A stretch of DNA of 64,000 nucleotides from Streptomyces cylindrosporus (GCF_022698165.1 NZ_JALDAY010000006.1:186001-250000), one strand, 5' to 3'; shown: positions 43,252-52,886, numbered from the stretch's first letter. Notes: a model not told the origin generated them from the sequence alone. Made by a program: numbers and translations.

Positions 43252-43962
43252 ATGGGCGTCAACAGCAGTGCGGCCGGCCGCGGGCGGCGCCGGTACGACT
43301 CGCCGTTGCGGGACCAGCGGGCCCGGCAGACCAGGCAGGCGATCGTCGCGGCAGCGAACCGGCTCTTCGTCGCCCGCGGCTACGCGGCCACTTCCTTTGC
43401 CGACATCGCCGCAAACGCCGCGGTGGCGCGGCCGACCGTCTTCGCCGCCTTCGGCTCCAAGGCCGCGTTGCTCCGCGAGGTGGTGGACCAGGCCCTGGCC
43501 GGCGACGACGAGCCCGTGCCGGTGGCCGAGCGCCCCTGGTTCCGGCCCGTGCGGGAAGGACGGACCCCACAGGCGGTCCTGGACGCCTATGCCGAGGTCT
43601 GCCGCATCATCGGCGGGCGCGCCGCGGAGGTCTTCGAGGCGGTGCGTCGGGCCGCTGACGAAGGTCCCGAGCCGGCCGACCTGTGGGAGACGATGCAGCG
43701 CAACCGGCGCGCGGGAGCCACCATGGTGATCGACCTCATCGAGGCACTTGAACCCGGGCCGCGCCCCCTCGATCGCGAGCGCGCCGTAGACGTCGTGTGG
43801 ATGTTCAACGATCCTTCCCACTACCAGTCCCTGGTCCGGGCGTGCGGCTGGAGCGAGCAGGAATACACCGCCTGGATCGCCGACCAGATGCACCACGGCC
43901 TCGGCCTCGACGACCCCAGGCCCGCGCACGGCAGCGCCGTACGGAACGAAGACAACGCGTAG
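43252..43962 (+). CDS. TetR-family regulator
   Basis: 236 residues. The N-terminal helix-turn-helix is AIVAAANRLFVARGYAATSF with DIAANAAVARPTVFAAFGSK. The ligand domain has no named family. ATG 43252 is used; an earlier in-frame start at 43207 would put the operator inside the gene. It likely represses the divergent cupin gene and itself. Confidence 0.88.
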   Translation: MGVNSSAAGRGRRRYDSPLRDQRARQTRQAIVAAANRLFVARGYAATSFADIAANAAVARPTVFAAFGSKAALLREVVDQALAGDDEPVPVAERPWFRPVREGRTPQAVLDAYAEVCRIIGGRAAEVFEAVRRAADEGPEPADLWETMQRNRRAGATMVIDLIEALEPGPRPLDRERAVDVVWMFNDPSHYQSLVRACGWSEQEYTAWIADQMHHGLGLDDPRPAHGSAVRNEDNA

Positions 43963-43989
43963 CGCGGTGACCGCATGGGCGGTACCACG

Positions 43990-44838
43990 GTCACCAACCC
44001 GGAGCGGACGCCCGAGGACCTGATCGGCCGCAGCGCAGCGGTCGTCGCGGATCCGGGCGTGCGCCGCCAGTCCCGCCTCGTCCTGCGGCAGCAGACGCAC
44101 GTACCCCTTGGCTCGCCACTGCTCGGTCTTGAGCTCTGTGAGGTCCGGGTGGATGACGTACGTCATGCTGCCGTCGAAGCGCAGGATGACGCGCTCGCCG
44201 ATCAGTTCGGGGCCGAGGGCGACGGGGGTCTGCCCGAGCGAGACCATGCCGTCCTTGGACGCCTTGCGCTCGGCCTCGACCACCGTTGCGGGCGCCAGGG
44301 GCTTGTCCGCGCTGACGCCGCCCCGAGGCTCGGGCCCGCCGGGCCGGCCGCCCGGCATGATCAGCCACTGAAGGTCGGCGTCGGCGAAGGCCATCGAGCG
44401 GGTCCGGACGAGCTGACCGTCGAGCAGGACATGGACGGTGCGGTGGCTGACCCAGACCGTGACGGTCCGGCCGACCAGGTTCGGGCTGAACTTCAGGCTC
44501 TGCCCCTGCGGCAGCGTCACGTGTCGACCGGGACTGATCAGCGCCTCGAACTCCACTGCCTGGATCGGGGCGCTCTCCTCGGACGAACTGGGGCCGGCAG
44601 CACTGGAAGCCGCATGGGCTCGGAGGGCGCGGGCGCGGGCTCCGCCGCCAACGGGGCCGAGGGTGCCGAGGCACCGGACGTGATCGTGTGCGGCCGGAAC
44701 ACCTGGGCCGGGGTGGCCATCTCCAGCGACTGATGGGGACGGGTGTGGTTGTAGGTGTCAACCCACGCATCGATCGCGGTCTGTGCGGCGGCCGGGTCGG
44801 CGAAGGGCCCGGAGTGGTCCAGCTTCTCGCGACGCAAA
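43990..44838 (-). pseudogene. IS481-family transposase, C-terminal remnant with frameshift
   Basis: The integrase end RREKLDHSGPFADPAAAQTA and WVDTYNHTRPHQSLEMATPA is followed, in another frame, by the actinobacterial extension (LISPGRHVTLPQGQSLKFSP, NLVGRTVTVWVSHRTVHVLL, KASKDGMVSLGQ). The frame changes near 44550-44620. The N-terminus and first catalytic Asp residues are gone; the junction at about 44840 runs into an LLM oxidoreductase relic. Confidence 0.82.
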
Positions 44839-45417
44839 CCGCCGCAGCACGCCGTCGCGGCCCAGCGCGTCGGCCTCCTCGCGCGGCCGGCGCGGGCTGC
44901 TCTCCTCCATGCGGCGCGGGGTGCGCATGCCGCGCCAGAGCCGCAGGGCCTCCCACGCCTCGTCGCCGCCGCCAGCCAGGACGAGGAAGCAGGTGAGAAC
45001 GAGCCGGGTCGGCCGACGGCCCGCTGCGGAGGCGCACTCCGGGCCACGTCCACAACGGTCTGGCGGGTGTGGCCGATGTCCTTGACGGACGTGATCACCC
45101 TGTCCGCCAGGCCTCCCGCGGCCGCCGTCGACCTCGACCTCGGCGCCCGAAAGCAGCGTGTCCATCAGCCAAAGCGCCTCCTGGGTGCGCGCCAGCCGGT
45201 CCCGGTACGGCGGCAGGGCGGCGTCCAGCAGCGGCAGCTCGTTGACCGCCTGGCCCATGCCCACCGCGGTCATCAGCGTCGCCGCCCGGGTGGACGCGGC
45301 CAGCGCCCCCAAGCTCGCCCAGCTGAACCCGGCCACTCCGCCGTTGCCCGTCCAGGGCTGCAGATGATCGGACACCACCAGCGCGTCGAATCCAGCAGAT
45401 TCGGCCAGCATTCCATG
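44839..45417 (-). pseudogene. F420-type LLM oxidoreductase, broken
   Basis: Reads LAESAGFDALVVSDHLQPWT, LARTQEALWLMDTLLSGAEV, then shifts to RVITSVKDIGHTRQTVVDV and back to FLVLAGGGDEAWEALRLWRG, EEADALGRDGVLRRFA. These are blocks of luciferase-like (F420-dependent) enzymes, with two frame changes and large internal loss. Both ends are missing. Confidence 0.72.
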
Positions 45418-45441
45418 CCGGACCAGCAGCCTCCGGCTGCC

Positions 45442-46144
45442 ATGCCTCGTGCGCCAGAAACCATCCTATTCGCGACTTCGCTTTCCTACGTCCCCCCGCC
45501 CCGCAGGGCGCTGCATCGCACAGCGGCGCCTTGCGGCGATTTTTCTTGGCTGCCCTATTTCCTGGATCATTACCGTGGGCTGGGAACCGAGAGTTTCCAC
45601 GTGATACGCCATGTGGAAATCCTTGGCGATCCGGACCTGAATTCTTCCGTGGAGGTGATGCGGGGGTCGAACTCGAATTCGCCAACATCTGTGTGGCACC
45701 CTGGCATGAGGATCTCGATGCCGCTCTCATCCGGAAGCAGATGAGCTCCTGCCCCGACGGCTGGTGGATCGTCGCCGACCTCGACGAATTCCATGTCTAC
45801 GACAGACCGCCGACCGGCTCGCCCTCGCCCGGGGCACGGTCGAGTTCGACCTCGGCCAGCACTACGCCTGGACGGCCTACTCGTCCGGCGAGTGGCGCCT
45901 GGTGCACCGGTCGATCGTGGGCGAGCCACAACGCTTCATCGGTCATCTCGACGACAACGACGGCAGGATCGTTGTGGACGATCCCCAATTCCGCTTCGCG
46001 GGGCCGGAGTTGGAGCACTGGTTCCGTGCCTACCACGCCGCCCGGCAGGGCGGGGACGCCGTGACGACCGCCGGCCCGCGACGCCGGTATCGGACGGCGC
46101 TCACACCCGTGTCGGCCCGCTGCTGCGCCGGAACGGGGCGATGA
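45442..46144 (+). pseudogene. GT2/GT92-like glycosyltransferase, two frameshifts
   Basis: The first frame reads LFATSLSYVPPPRRALHRTA, WLPYFLDHYRGLGTESFHVI; after about 45665 a second frame has APWHEDLDAALIRKQM and the DxD motif WWIVADLDEFHVYDRP; after about 45810 a third has TVEFDLGQHYAWTAYSSGEW and DPQFRFAGPELEHWFRAYHA. It is related to the broken gene at 12105 (YRxLGxESFHxxRH, PWxEDLxAxLIR) but keeps the DxD. Its 3' end overlaps the opposing kinase gene. Confidence 0.72.
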
Positions 46145-46991
46145 TCTTTCGCACGGCTTCGGCGGCTCCCCAGTCGTCGTCGTCATGGGCGATGGTGCTC
46201 AGCAGTTCCCTCAGGTGGAAGATCTCCATCCGCTCCCGCCAGCCGTCGTCGATGCCCGCGATCTCCTGGTAGACGGCGAAGAAGCGCTCCGAGGCGGGTG
46301 GGCGCGGCGAGCACCACAGCATGCTGAGGTCGGTCTCGGGCCAGTTGTAGGACACCGCGGGGTCGATCAGTACCGGTTCCCCGACGGCAGTCGAGACGAC
46401 GTTCTCCTGCCAGAGGTCACCGTGTGTCAGACACGGGGGCCGTTGCGGCACCAGGTCGGGCAGGGCCGCGCACAGTCGCTCCAGGGCCCGGCACTCGGTG
46501 GCATCGAACGCCGCTTCGACCAGGGGTTCCGACAGCCAGCGAAGGATGCGGCGCTCCGCGAGGAAGGCGTAGCCGTCGCTGTCCCAGGTGTTGTCCTGGC
46601 GCAGCCGGCCCAGCCAGCCCGGACGGTGCCAGCCGAACCGGTCGGCGGCCGTCGAGGTGTGCAGGACGGCGACTGCCCGGCCGAGCCGCTCCCAGAACGC
46701 CTCGTCGTCCGGGCGTGGCCGCATCCTCTCCAGCACCAGCAGCCGGGGCGAGGCGTGCAGCACCTTCGGAGTGAGCACCCCGCCGGTCTCACGCAGCTCC
46801 CTCAGGCCGGCGGCCTCGATCGGAAAAATGTCCCGGTCCGGTCCGAGAAGCGTTTTCGCAAAGAGCTGGGAATCATCCGCCAAAGTCACCATTCCGGCAA
46901 TCGCGACCACTCCCCCGGAGGCCTTTTCCACGGATTCGGCTGCGTAGCCCGCTTCATGAAGACGCTTGATGAGTATCTCCCCGTCAGACAC
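46101..46991 (-). CDS. Fructosamine-kinase/APH-family phosphotransferase
   Basis: 296 residues with the protein-kinase-like fold. The ATP lobe has LFAKTLLGPDRDIFPIEAAG; LVLERMRPRPDDEAFWERLG precedes the catalytic loop THGDLWQENVV and the metal-binding VLIDPAVSYNWPETDLSMLW, as in fructosamine kinases. It would phosphorylate a sugar-amine or similar hydroxyl. Next to a glycosyltransferase relic, it could once have been part of a glycosylation or resistance set. Confidence 0.85.
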   Translation of the reverse strand: MSDGEILIKRLHEAGYAAESVEKASGGVVAIAGMVTLADDSQLFAKTLLGPDRDIFPIEAAGLRELRETGGVLTPKVLHASPRLLVLERMRPRPDDEAFWERLGRAVAVLHTSTAADRFGWHRPGWLGRLRQDNTWDSDGYAFLAERRILRWLSEPLVEAAFDATECRALERLCAALPDLVPQRPPCLTHGDLWQENVVSTAVGEPVLIDPAVSYNWPETDLSMLWCSPRPPASERFFAVYQEIAGIDDGWRERMEIFHLRELLSTIAHDDDDWGAAEAVRKIIAPFRRSSGPTRV

Positions 46992-47046
46992 TCGGAAATC
47001 ACATCACATTTCCTCCGTGGGCACCAGGGAGCGGTTCCGGATACAT

Positions 47047-47560
47047 TCACCGGCAGCAGCGTTCCTGCAGCGAGTACAGTCCCGCCTCCAGTCCGCCGCT
47101 CCTCAACAGCGTCACGTGATCCCCGGCCTTGGCGGCCGCACCGTCCGCGACCACCACAATGAGATCCGCCATTCCCGCGGTGGAGAAACGGTGAGAAACC
47201 AACAGGGTGCTCCACCGTCCGTCGCCGACCTTCCGGCCTGAGCGACATAACGCTGGAAAAGGACGTGTTCCGCCTCGGCGTCGAGAGCGGAGACCGGCTC
47301 GTCGAACACCGTCAGCAAAGGCCCGTCCCGCATGAACGCGCGGCCGAGCGCCAGCTTCTGCCACTGGCCGCGGGAGAATTCCGTGCCGTCAGTGCGGCTT
47401 TTGCCGAGCCGATGCGCGGCAGGTCGCCTACCCCTACAGCCTCCTGCACCGTGAATTCGTACCGGATGAAGTCCTGGAAAGCCGCCGCCGTGCGGGCACG
47501 CCACCCTCCTCCCCATCGGCTCCTCGTAGTACAACCCGCCGTCGGGACGCCGGTGTTGCG
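47047..47560 (-). pseudogene. ABC exporter, nucleotide-binding end only
   Basis: Contains the signature SRGQWQKLALGRAFMR and Walker B/D-loop LLTVFDEPVSALDAE, then, in another frame, STLLVSHRFSTAGMADLIVV and GLYSLQE near the end. Walker A and the membrane domain are missing and at least two frameshifts are visible. Fused TMD-NBD exporters end this way. Confidence 0.75.
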
Positions 47561-47633
47561 TGTGCCGCTTCGGCGGGAGGCGGCCCGCCCGCTGGTAACA
47601 CAGCATCGCTGCTTCCTGGTCCGTCCGGCGTGA

Positions 47634-47905
47634 TCAGTACTGGAGGGCGGCCCAGACCTCGCGGTCGCGCTCGGCGGTCCAGATCACCGGGTTCGACGCC
47701 GCCGAGTTCGTCCCAGACGCGGGAGACGTCGAAGGGCAGGCAGTGCTCGAAGATGGGCCAGCCGCCGTAGCGGTCGACGAGCGCGGCGTGTGTGGCCCGG
47801 AAGGCTTCCTTGAGGGTGCCGCCGCGCTGCTGGACCGCACTGACCTCGTCCAGCATGACGGTGAGGAAGTGCCGGGTCTGGGCGACGGCGGCGTGTACCG
47901 ATGTC
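47634..47905 (-). pseudogene. MBL-fold metallo-hydrolase, C-terminal remnant
   Basis: Reads TLKEAFRATHAALVDRYGGW, PIFEHCLPFDVSRVWDELGG and, after a shift, WTAERDREVWAALQ to the stop. This tail is typical of Streptomyces MBL-fold hydrolases. The zinc-binding HxHxDH part is absent, replaced by an IS5-like scrap. Confidence 0.68.
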
Positions 47906-47944
47906 GGCGCAGCTTCCCCGGCTGGACCGGGCAGCGGAACAGCA

Positions 47945-48125
47945 CACGCCCGCCCGTTGCGCGAGCAGGGGCCGCACCTCGCCGATGGCACGAGTGATGG
48001 TGGAGCGGTCCACACCGAACGAGCGGGCCAGTACGTCGTGAGTGGTACCGCGGCGGAGATTCACCGGTGTGGCCAGCAGCCGGTCGACGAACACGCACTT
48101 GTGCTTCGCTCCGGCTCCTACAGCC
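47945..48125 (-). pseudogene. IS5-type transposase, N-terminal scrap
   Basis: Reads GAGAKHKCVFVDRLLATPVN, LRRGTTHDVLARSFGVDRST and ITRAIGEVRPLLAQR, the helix-turn-helix front of IS5-type (DDE_4) transposases. It breaks off before the catalytic domain. Confidence 0.72.
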
Positions 48126-48303
48126 CGTCGCCGCGGCTCGTCCGCCAGACATGCCTGAAGCCGCTCGTGCCTCACGTGCCCCAACCCCCATCATGCTCAG
48201 TTCAACGAGCTGCCTGGGCACGAGCCACGGCCAACGGTGCACGAGGTCGTCAGGCCCAATGCCGTGACTCTGTTGGTGATCTTCGGCGAAGGGAACCTCC
48301 GCG

Positions 48304-48680
48304 ATGCTGGTGCGGAATCGTCTCGATGTGCTGTTCGAGGACGAGGAGTTCGCGGATCTCTGTCCCGCTGATGGGCGGCTCGGGTTCTCGCCGGGCAGCT
48401 CGCGCTGGTGTCGGTGCTCCAGTTCGCCGAGGTTCGATTACTCGCTGCTGAGCGATTTCCGCGCCCGCCTGGTGCAAGGCGACGCGGCGGACCGGATGGT
48501 GCGTGTGATGCTCAAGCGGTTGACCGAGGCTGGATTGCTGAAGGCCGGCGGGCGGCAGCGTACCGATGCGACGTATGTCCTGGCCGCGGTGCGACGGCTC
48601 AGCCGCCTGGAGGTGGCCGGGGGAGTCTGTGGGCCGCCCTTGAGGAACTGGCCGTAGGCCTCGCGGCCCAAGAGAGACCA
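48304..48680 (+). pseudogene. IS1182-family transposase, deleted remnant
   Basis: Reads VRNRLDVLFEDEEFADLCPA, a shifted copy of the FSPGQLALVSVLQFAE block, then FDYSLLSDFRARLVQGDAAD and RTDATYVLAAVRRLSRLE. The block between (RIDWK region) is deleted. It is related to the intact copy at 8142. Confidence 0.8.
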
Positions 48681-48951
48681 TGTCGAAGGCATCGCCGACC
48701 CTCCGGGGTGAGAGTGAGGGAACGGCGGATCAGTCCCGTACCGAAGTGCACTGCGAGTCGGCAGAGGCATGCGACGCGGGAGCAGCCATGTGCCCAGTCT
48801 CCCGCACCGTCAGGAACCGTTGCCGTTCAGGAACCTGCGGCCTGGCGCCGGCGCCGCCCTGGCACGATGGACCAGCCACGCGCCAAGGGCGGCGGAACCC
48901 GGCCCGTGCGGTCCCCTCGCCGCCTGGACCGACACGACGAAGAGGGCACTC

Positions 48952-49629
48952 ATGGTGAGCACGTTGAGGATCGAGGCATTCGTTCCAGCCCCGGCGCCGA
49001 TCACCGATCCGGTGACCAAGTTCGGAGGCCAGCCGGTGTGGCTGTGCGAACCGCAGTGGCCGGTCAACGACGCCTGGGACGAGCCGATGCGCTTCATCTG
49101 CCAGATCGATCTCGAGACCGTACTCGGCGAGGCGGGGCGAGGCAGACTGGCGTACGTCTTCATCACGCACGCGCAACACGGCGACGACACCTTCTTCGAC
49201 CCCGACACCGCCTTCCCCGATGAGGGCGCGAACGCGATCATCGTGCAACCGGGAGGCGCCTACCACGGTCCCACGCTCCCGACAGCCACTGGCCCCACCC
49301 TCTTTCACGCCGATGACGGGTCCGACGCCGAATACGCCCTCCAGCTCATCCCGGACACCGACCCCGACTTCCGGCCCCAGCACCAGCCCGGCACACCGCC
49401 GCCCGACGATCACGCGCACTACTGGGAACAGATCAGCGGCGACAAGATCGGCGGAACACCCGCGTTCTTCCAAGACGACGATTGGCCCGACAACGGGCCC
49501 TGGACACTGGCCCTGCAGCTCAGCCCCAACTTCCAGCCGTTCCACCTCAACCTCGGCGCCGCGCCCACCACATTCGCATTCGTCTCCCCCGACGCGACAC
49601 AAGGCCGCCTCCTCATCCAAGACACCTGA
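48952..49629 (+). CDS. DUF1963-family (YwqG-like) protein
   Basis: 225 residues. TKFGGQPVWLCEPQWPVND, PMRFICQIDLETVLGE and the final DPDATQGRLLIQDT-like ending (SPDATQGRLLIQD) match DUF1963 proteins, acidic cytoplasmic proteins of unknown role. ATG 48952 follows GAGGG by seven bases. It stands intact among relics. Confidence 0.78.
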   Translation: MVSTLRIEAFVPAPAPITDPVTKFGGQPVWLCEPQWPVNDAWDEPMRFICQIDLETVLGEAGRGRLAYVFITHAQHGDDTFFDPDTAFPDEGANAIIVQPGGAYHGPTLPTATGPTLFHADDGSDAEYALQLIPDTDPDFRPQHQPGTPPPDDHAHYWEQISGDKIGGTPAFFQDDDWPDNGPWTLALQLSPNFQPFHLNLGAAPTTFAFVSPDATQGRLLIQDT

Positions 49630-49949
49630 CCCGAACCGGGAAACCACCGGCCCGTCCAGGAAAGATCAATGCCGGCCTCGCTGGTCAGGACCGGGTCGAA
49701 CGCTCCTCCTACCTGCTGAACCACTCGTTGGGCGGGCCACTTCAACGTTCCCGCAGCTCACGGTCGTCGGCCTGATCCAGGCGACGTGCCGCGAGTATGG
49801 ACAGCGTTTCCCAGGGGCACGTCGGTCACGGAGGCCCCCAGCGCACGCAGGACGGCAGGTCGCGCAGTCCACGGCCCGGCGTTCGGCCGGTGTACGAGAC
49901 GGCGGCCGCCGACGGATCGCATGCCCTTGCGCGGCTCGGCTCAGCCAGG

Positions 49950-50320
49950 TCAGGGCTTCCACGCGCGCAGCATGGCGGCGATCCCGGCGACGGTGGAATG
50001 CGGGCTTTTCAACTCGTGGGCGAGCGCGGTCCGTTGCTCGCGGGTCGGGTTCACCGGGATGCTGCTGGCTTCGAGGTACATCACGGCGACGGCGCAGGCG
50101 ACGGCCAGGTGGAGCGCTCCAGCCAGCGGCAGCGGCCGAGGGTGTGGGCCAGGGCGGCAGCGCGGGCGCAGGGGCCGTCGTAAACGGGTCGCTCAAGGAG
50201 TTCGCCACGGTGGCGAGCGACGGCGGCGACCGGCACGCCACAGTCGTCGACGCCGGGCTCACCGTGGCCTGCCCGTTCGGCGACTTCCAGGATCCAGGAT
50301 TCGCCGACGTGCAAGATCAC
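49950..50320 (-). pseudogene. Fic/Doc-like toxin of a TA pair, frameshifted
   Basis: GTG 50320 reads ILHVGESWILEVAERAGHGE, VDDCGVPVAAVARHRGELLE; after about 50115 the frame shifts to HLAVACAVAVMYLEASSIPV and TREQRTALAHELKSPHSTVA to TGA at 49950. These blocks match the Fic family toxin-antitoxin system, toxin component proteins annotated in Streptomyces, which lack a clear HPFxxGNG motif here. Without the shift it would be about 124 residues. Confidence 0.62.
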
Positions 50321-50560
50321 GCGGCGGTACCCGGCCGTGGCTTGGCGTAGGGGGCGTCGAGCTGCTGCTCCAGATCGTCGAGGAAGGTGCCGTGCTCGTC
50401 GATGAGGCGCTGCGCGGCGGCCATGCCGGCAGCCCGGGCACCGGTCGTGTCTTCGATGATCAGCCGCTCCACGTAGCGGTTGAAGTCCAGGCCGCGGGCG
50501 GCCGCGGCGCAAGAGGGTAGCAGGGTGGTAGCAGGCGTGCGGGCGGTGTCGCCGGAGTGG
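50317..50560 (-). CDS. Antitoxin partner (ribbon-helix-helix type), start unclear
   Basis: The C-terminal 60 residues are clear: GLDFNRYVERLIIEDTTGAR, MAAAQRLIDEHGTFLDDLEQ, ending PRPGTAA. This is the usual antitoxin upstream of the toxin above, and its stop overlaps the toxin GTG by four bases. The N-terminal DNA-binding strand seems out of frame upstream of about 50500, so the gene may also be damaged. Confidence 0.5.
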
Positions 50561-51111
50561 CTGCACCGGCCATGTCCGCTTGAACACGAGCGGGGGATCG
50601 GCCGGTCAACACGTTCACTCGATCGAGCAAGTCGGACCACGACCTCCATTTGCCGCAGATCCATGGCCCCTTCCCGTTCAACTTCCCGTCCGGTGCTAAG
50701 ACGACGAACGGGCTTCGATCTCCTCCGCATCGTAAGCAGACCCGCACGACGTCCCGCGGATGGCCGGTCACGCTCCGATCGGCGATGACGAGTTCCGTGG
50801 CCGACGGATCTGGGAGAAGGCCGGCTCGGCGACGACTGCCGCTGCCGGGCAAGCCCGGAATGCCGCCCGGGCCGGGCCGTATCGTGACGGCCGGGGCAGC
50901 GCGGCTGCGACACCTGGGAGCGCGCGGCTGGGTTCTCCCTGGAGATGAGGTCGTCCAGGGCCATCACGCAAACTGCCGAAACAGCGGCGCCCCGACGCTG
51001 CCGCCCCGGCCCTCGCGCCGCGCAACATGGGAGTGAGCAGGTCGGCAGCCACATTGCTCTTTAGAAGCGCCTTCCGCCGCGGTTCGGTGAACAGTCGGCG
51101 ATCCTGGCCGG
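50561..51111. other. 551-base stretch without a confident gene
   Basis: One minus-strand patch (SVTGHPRDVVRVCLRCGGDR, KGPWICGKWRSWSDL, about 50620-50790) has coding flavour and a CxxC, but no start or family. The rest reads as decayed sequence. Confidence 0.35.
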
Positions 51112-51690
51112 TCAGCCCAGCGAGGCGCTCGCTGCACGCAGTTCGTCCAGAGCCGCCAGAGTGTAGTCGGCGAGGTTGTCCTTGGCGTCACGGTCGCCCT
51201 CCGACCACTGGGCGTATCCCCGCTTGAAGGCGAGGACGCCCAGCTCTCCGGCCAGCGCCGCGGTCGGATCAGGTGTGCCGCGGGCGACCAGAGCGGTCGT
51301 CATCGCGGCCGCGAGACTGACGCTCTTGAGGGCGTCGCGCTCCTGGAGTTCGGTGCTGGCGGCGACGGCCGCCTTCAGGCGAGGGGCGAGCTCGCGATTC
51401 ATGGGGCCCATCGCGCTCGAGGCGCGCTCGAGACCGGCGGCGACCGCTTCGAGGGGGCTGGCGTCGTCCGGTGCGTCGGCGATTCCCTCGGTCAGCAGTC
51501 GGCTCAGGGTCTCCTGTCCGGCGACCAGCAGCTCGCGCTTGTCGGGGAAGTGCCGGAAGAAGGTGCTCTTGGTGACGCCGGCGCGCTCGGCGATCTGCGC
51601 GACCGTCGTGGCGTCGTACCCCTGCTCGGTGAACAGGTCGACGGCAGCCACGACGAGGCGTTCGCGTGCGCCTGGTTCCCATCTGGCCAT
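51112..51690 (-). CDS. TetR-family regulator of the adjacent epimerase-like gene
   Basis: 192 residues. RERLVVAAVDLFTEQGYDAT, VAQIAERAGVTKSTFFRHFP is the helix-turn-helix. The ligand domain is unclassified. ATG 51690 is used; ATG 51699 would add three residues. It is divergent from the gene at 51787, with two 24-bp palindromes between them, which should be its operators. Confidence 0.9.
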   Translation of the reverse strand: MARWEPGARERLVVAAVDLFTEQGYDATTVAQIAERAGVTKSTFFRHFPDKRELLVAGQETLSRLLTEGIADAPDDASPLEAVAAGLERASSAMGPMNRELAPRLKAAVAASTELQERDALKSVSLAAAMTTALVARGTPDPTAALAGELGVLAFKRGYAQWSEGDRDAKDNLADYTLAALDELRAASASLG

Positions 51691-51704
51691 GGTCACCATC
51701 CTAG

Positions 51705-51728
51705 GTGATGGGACTCTTGTCCCGTCAC
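51705..51728. promoter_or_regulatory. Palindromic operator 1 (TetR/epimerase)
   Basis: GTGATGGGAC, four bases, GTCCCGTCAC: ten-base arms with one mismatch, 15 bases from the TetR start. Confidence 0.8.
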
Positions 51729-51737
51729 TGCGGTAGA

Positions 51738-51761
51738 GTGATGGGACAAGAGTCCCATCAC
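51738..51761. promoter_or_regulatory. Palindromic operator 2 (TetR/epimerase)
   Basis: GTGATGGGAC, four bases, GTCCCATCAC: perfect ten-base arms. Its centre is 33 bases, about three helical turns, from operator 1, so two dimers would sit on the same face. Confidence 0.85.
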
Positions 51762-51786
51762 TCGTCACCTGTTGGGGAGCCTTCCC

Positions 51787-52668
51787 ATGCACGTTTTTGT
51801 CACCGGCGGTACCGGTCTGATCGGTTCCGCGGTCGTCGCGGAACTGCTCGCGGGCGGCCACACCGTTCTCGCGCTCGCCCGCTCCGACGCGTCCGCGCAG
51901 GCCGTCAAGGCGGCCGGTGCCGAGCCGCTGCGGGGCGCCCTCGCCGACCTGGACGTCCTTCGCGCCGGCGCCGCCCAGGCCGACGGGGTAATCCATCTCG
52001 CGTTCGACCACGCCTTCGGCAGCCCCGACACGCTCGCGAAGGCGGTCGCCGAGGAGGGGGGCGCCCTCGCCACCCTCGGCCAGGAACTCGTCGGCAGCAA
52101 CCGCCCCTTGGTCACCGCCTCGGGAACGCCCCGCGTTCCCGGCCGGGCCTCCACCGAGGCCGACCCGTTGATGACGCAGGGGCCGGTCGGCGGGCGTGCC
52201 CGCGCGGTCACCGCGGTCCTGGGCCTGGCCTCGCGCGGGGTCCGCAGCAGTGCCGTACGCCTGCCGCGCACGGTCCACAACCAGGGGGCGGGCGGGTTCG
52301 CCGGTCTGCTCACCGACATCGCACGGCGGACCGGGGTCTCCGGCTATCCCGGCGACGGCACACAGCGCTGGCCGGCCGTGCACGCCTTCGACGCGGCGGT
52401 CCTCTTCCGGCTCGCCCTGGAGCAGGCGGAAGCGGGTACCTCCTGGCACGCCGTGGCCGACGAGGGGGACCAGGTCCGCGACATCGCCGCCGTCATCGGG
52501 CGGCGGCTGGGTCTGCCGGTCGATTCGGTGCCGGCGGAGACCTACGGCCCCCTCGGCGAGATCTTCGCCGGCGACCAGCCTTCCTCCAGCGCCCACACCC
52601 GGCAGGCGCTGGGCTGGCAGCCCAAGCACCCGAGCCTGCTGGAAGACCTCGAGAACATCCAGGCCTGA
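51787..52668 (+). CDS. NAD-dependent epimerase/SDR-type oxidoreductase
   Basis: 293 residues. HVFVTGGTGLIGSAVVAELL is the cofactor loop; ADGVIHLAFDHAF and VHAFDAAVLFRLALEQAEAG match extended/atypical SDR proteins. The YxxxK catalytic pair is not obvious. In Streptomyces such TetR-linked genes detoxify small aldehydes or quinones, but substrate is unknown. The short leader contains GGGGAG before ATG 51787. Confidence 0.88.
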   Translation: MHVFVTGGTGLIGSAVVAELLAGGHTVLALARSDASAQAVKAAGAEPLRGALADLDVLRAGAAQADGVIHLAFDHAFGSPDTLAKAVAEEGGALATLGQELVGSNRPLVTASGTPRVPGRASTEADPLMTQGPVGGRARAVTAVLGLASRGVRSSAVRLPRTVHNQGAGGFAGLLTDIARRTGVSGYPGDGTQRWPAVHAFDAAVLFRLALEQAEAGTSWHAVADEGDQVRDIAAVIGRRLGLPVDSVPAETYGPLGEIFAGDQPSSSAHTRQALGWQPKHPSLLEDLENIQA

Positions 52669-52886
52669 CCGCTGGACGACGAGGCCGGCGCGCTGCGAGG
52701 TCCCAGTCGGCAGGGCAAGGTCCCCGTCCACACCCGACTGCATCCTGACCTCCCAGTTGAGCAGCTCCCCGGCGGCCGTGATGAGGTTGCCGACCAGCGG
52801 GAGAGGACGAGGGATCCGGCGCCGGTGGCGTCGAGCAGGGGGCCGGTGCCGACCTCGTGCATCGCGGCCAGGAGCGCGACCGGCCC

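Noticed and set aside
52669..52886. Minus-strand patch reading NLITAAGELLNWEVRMQSGV
   Set aside because: A short coding-like stretch without start, stop context or known family; not enough to call a gene.
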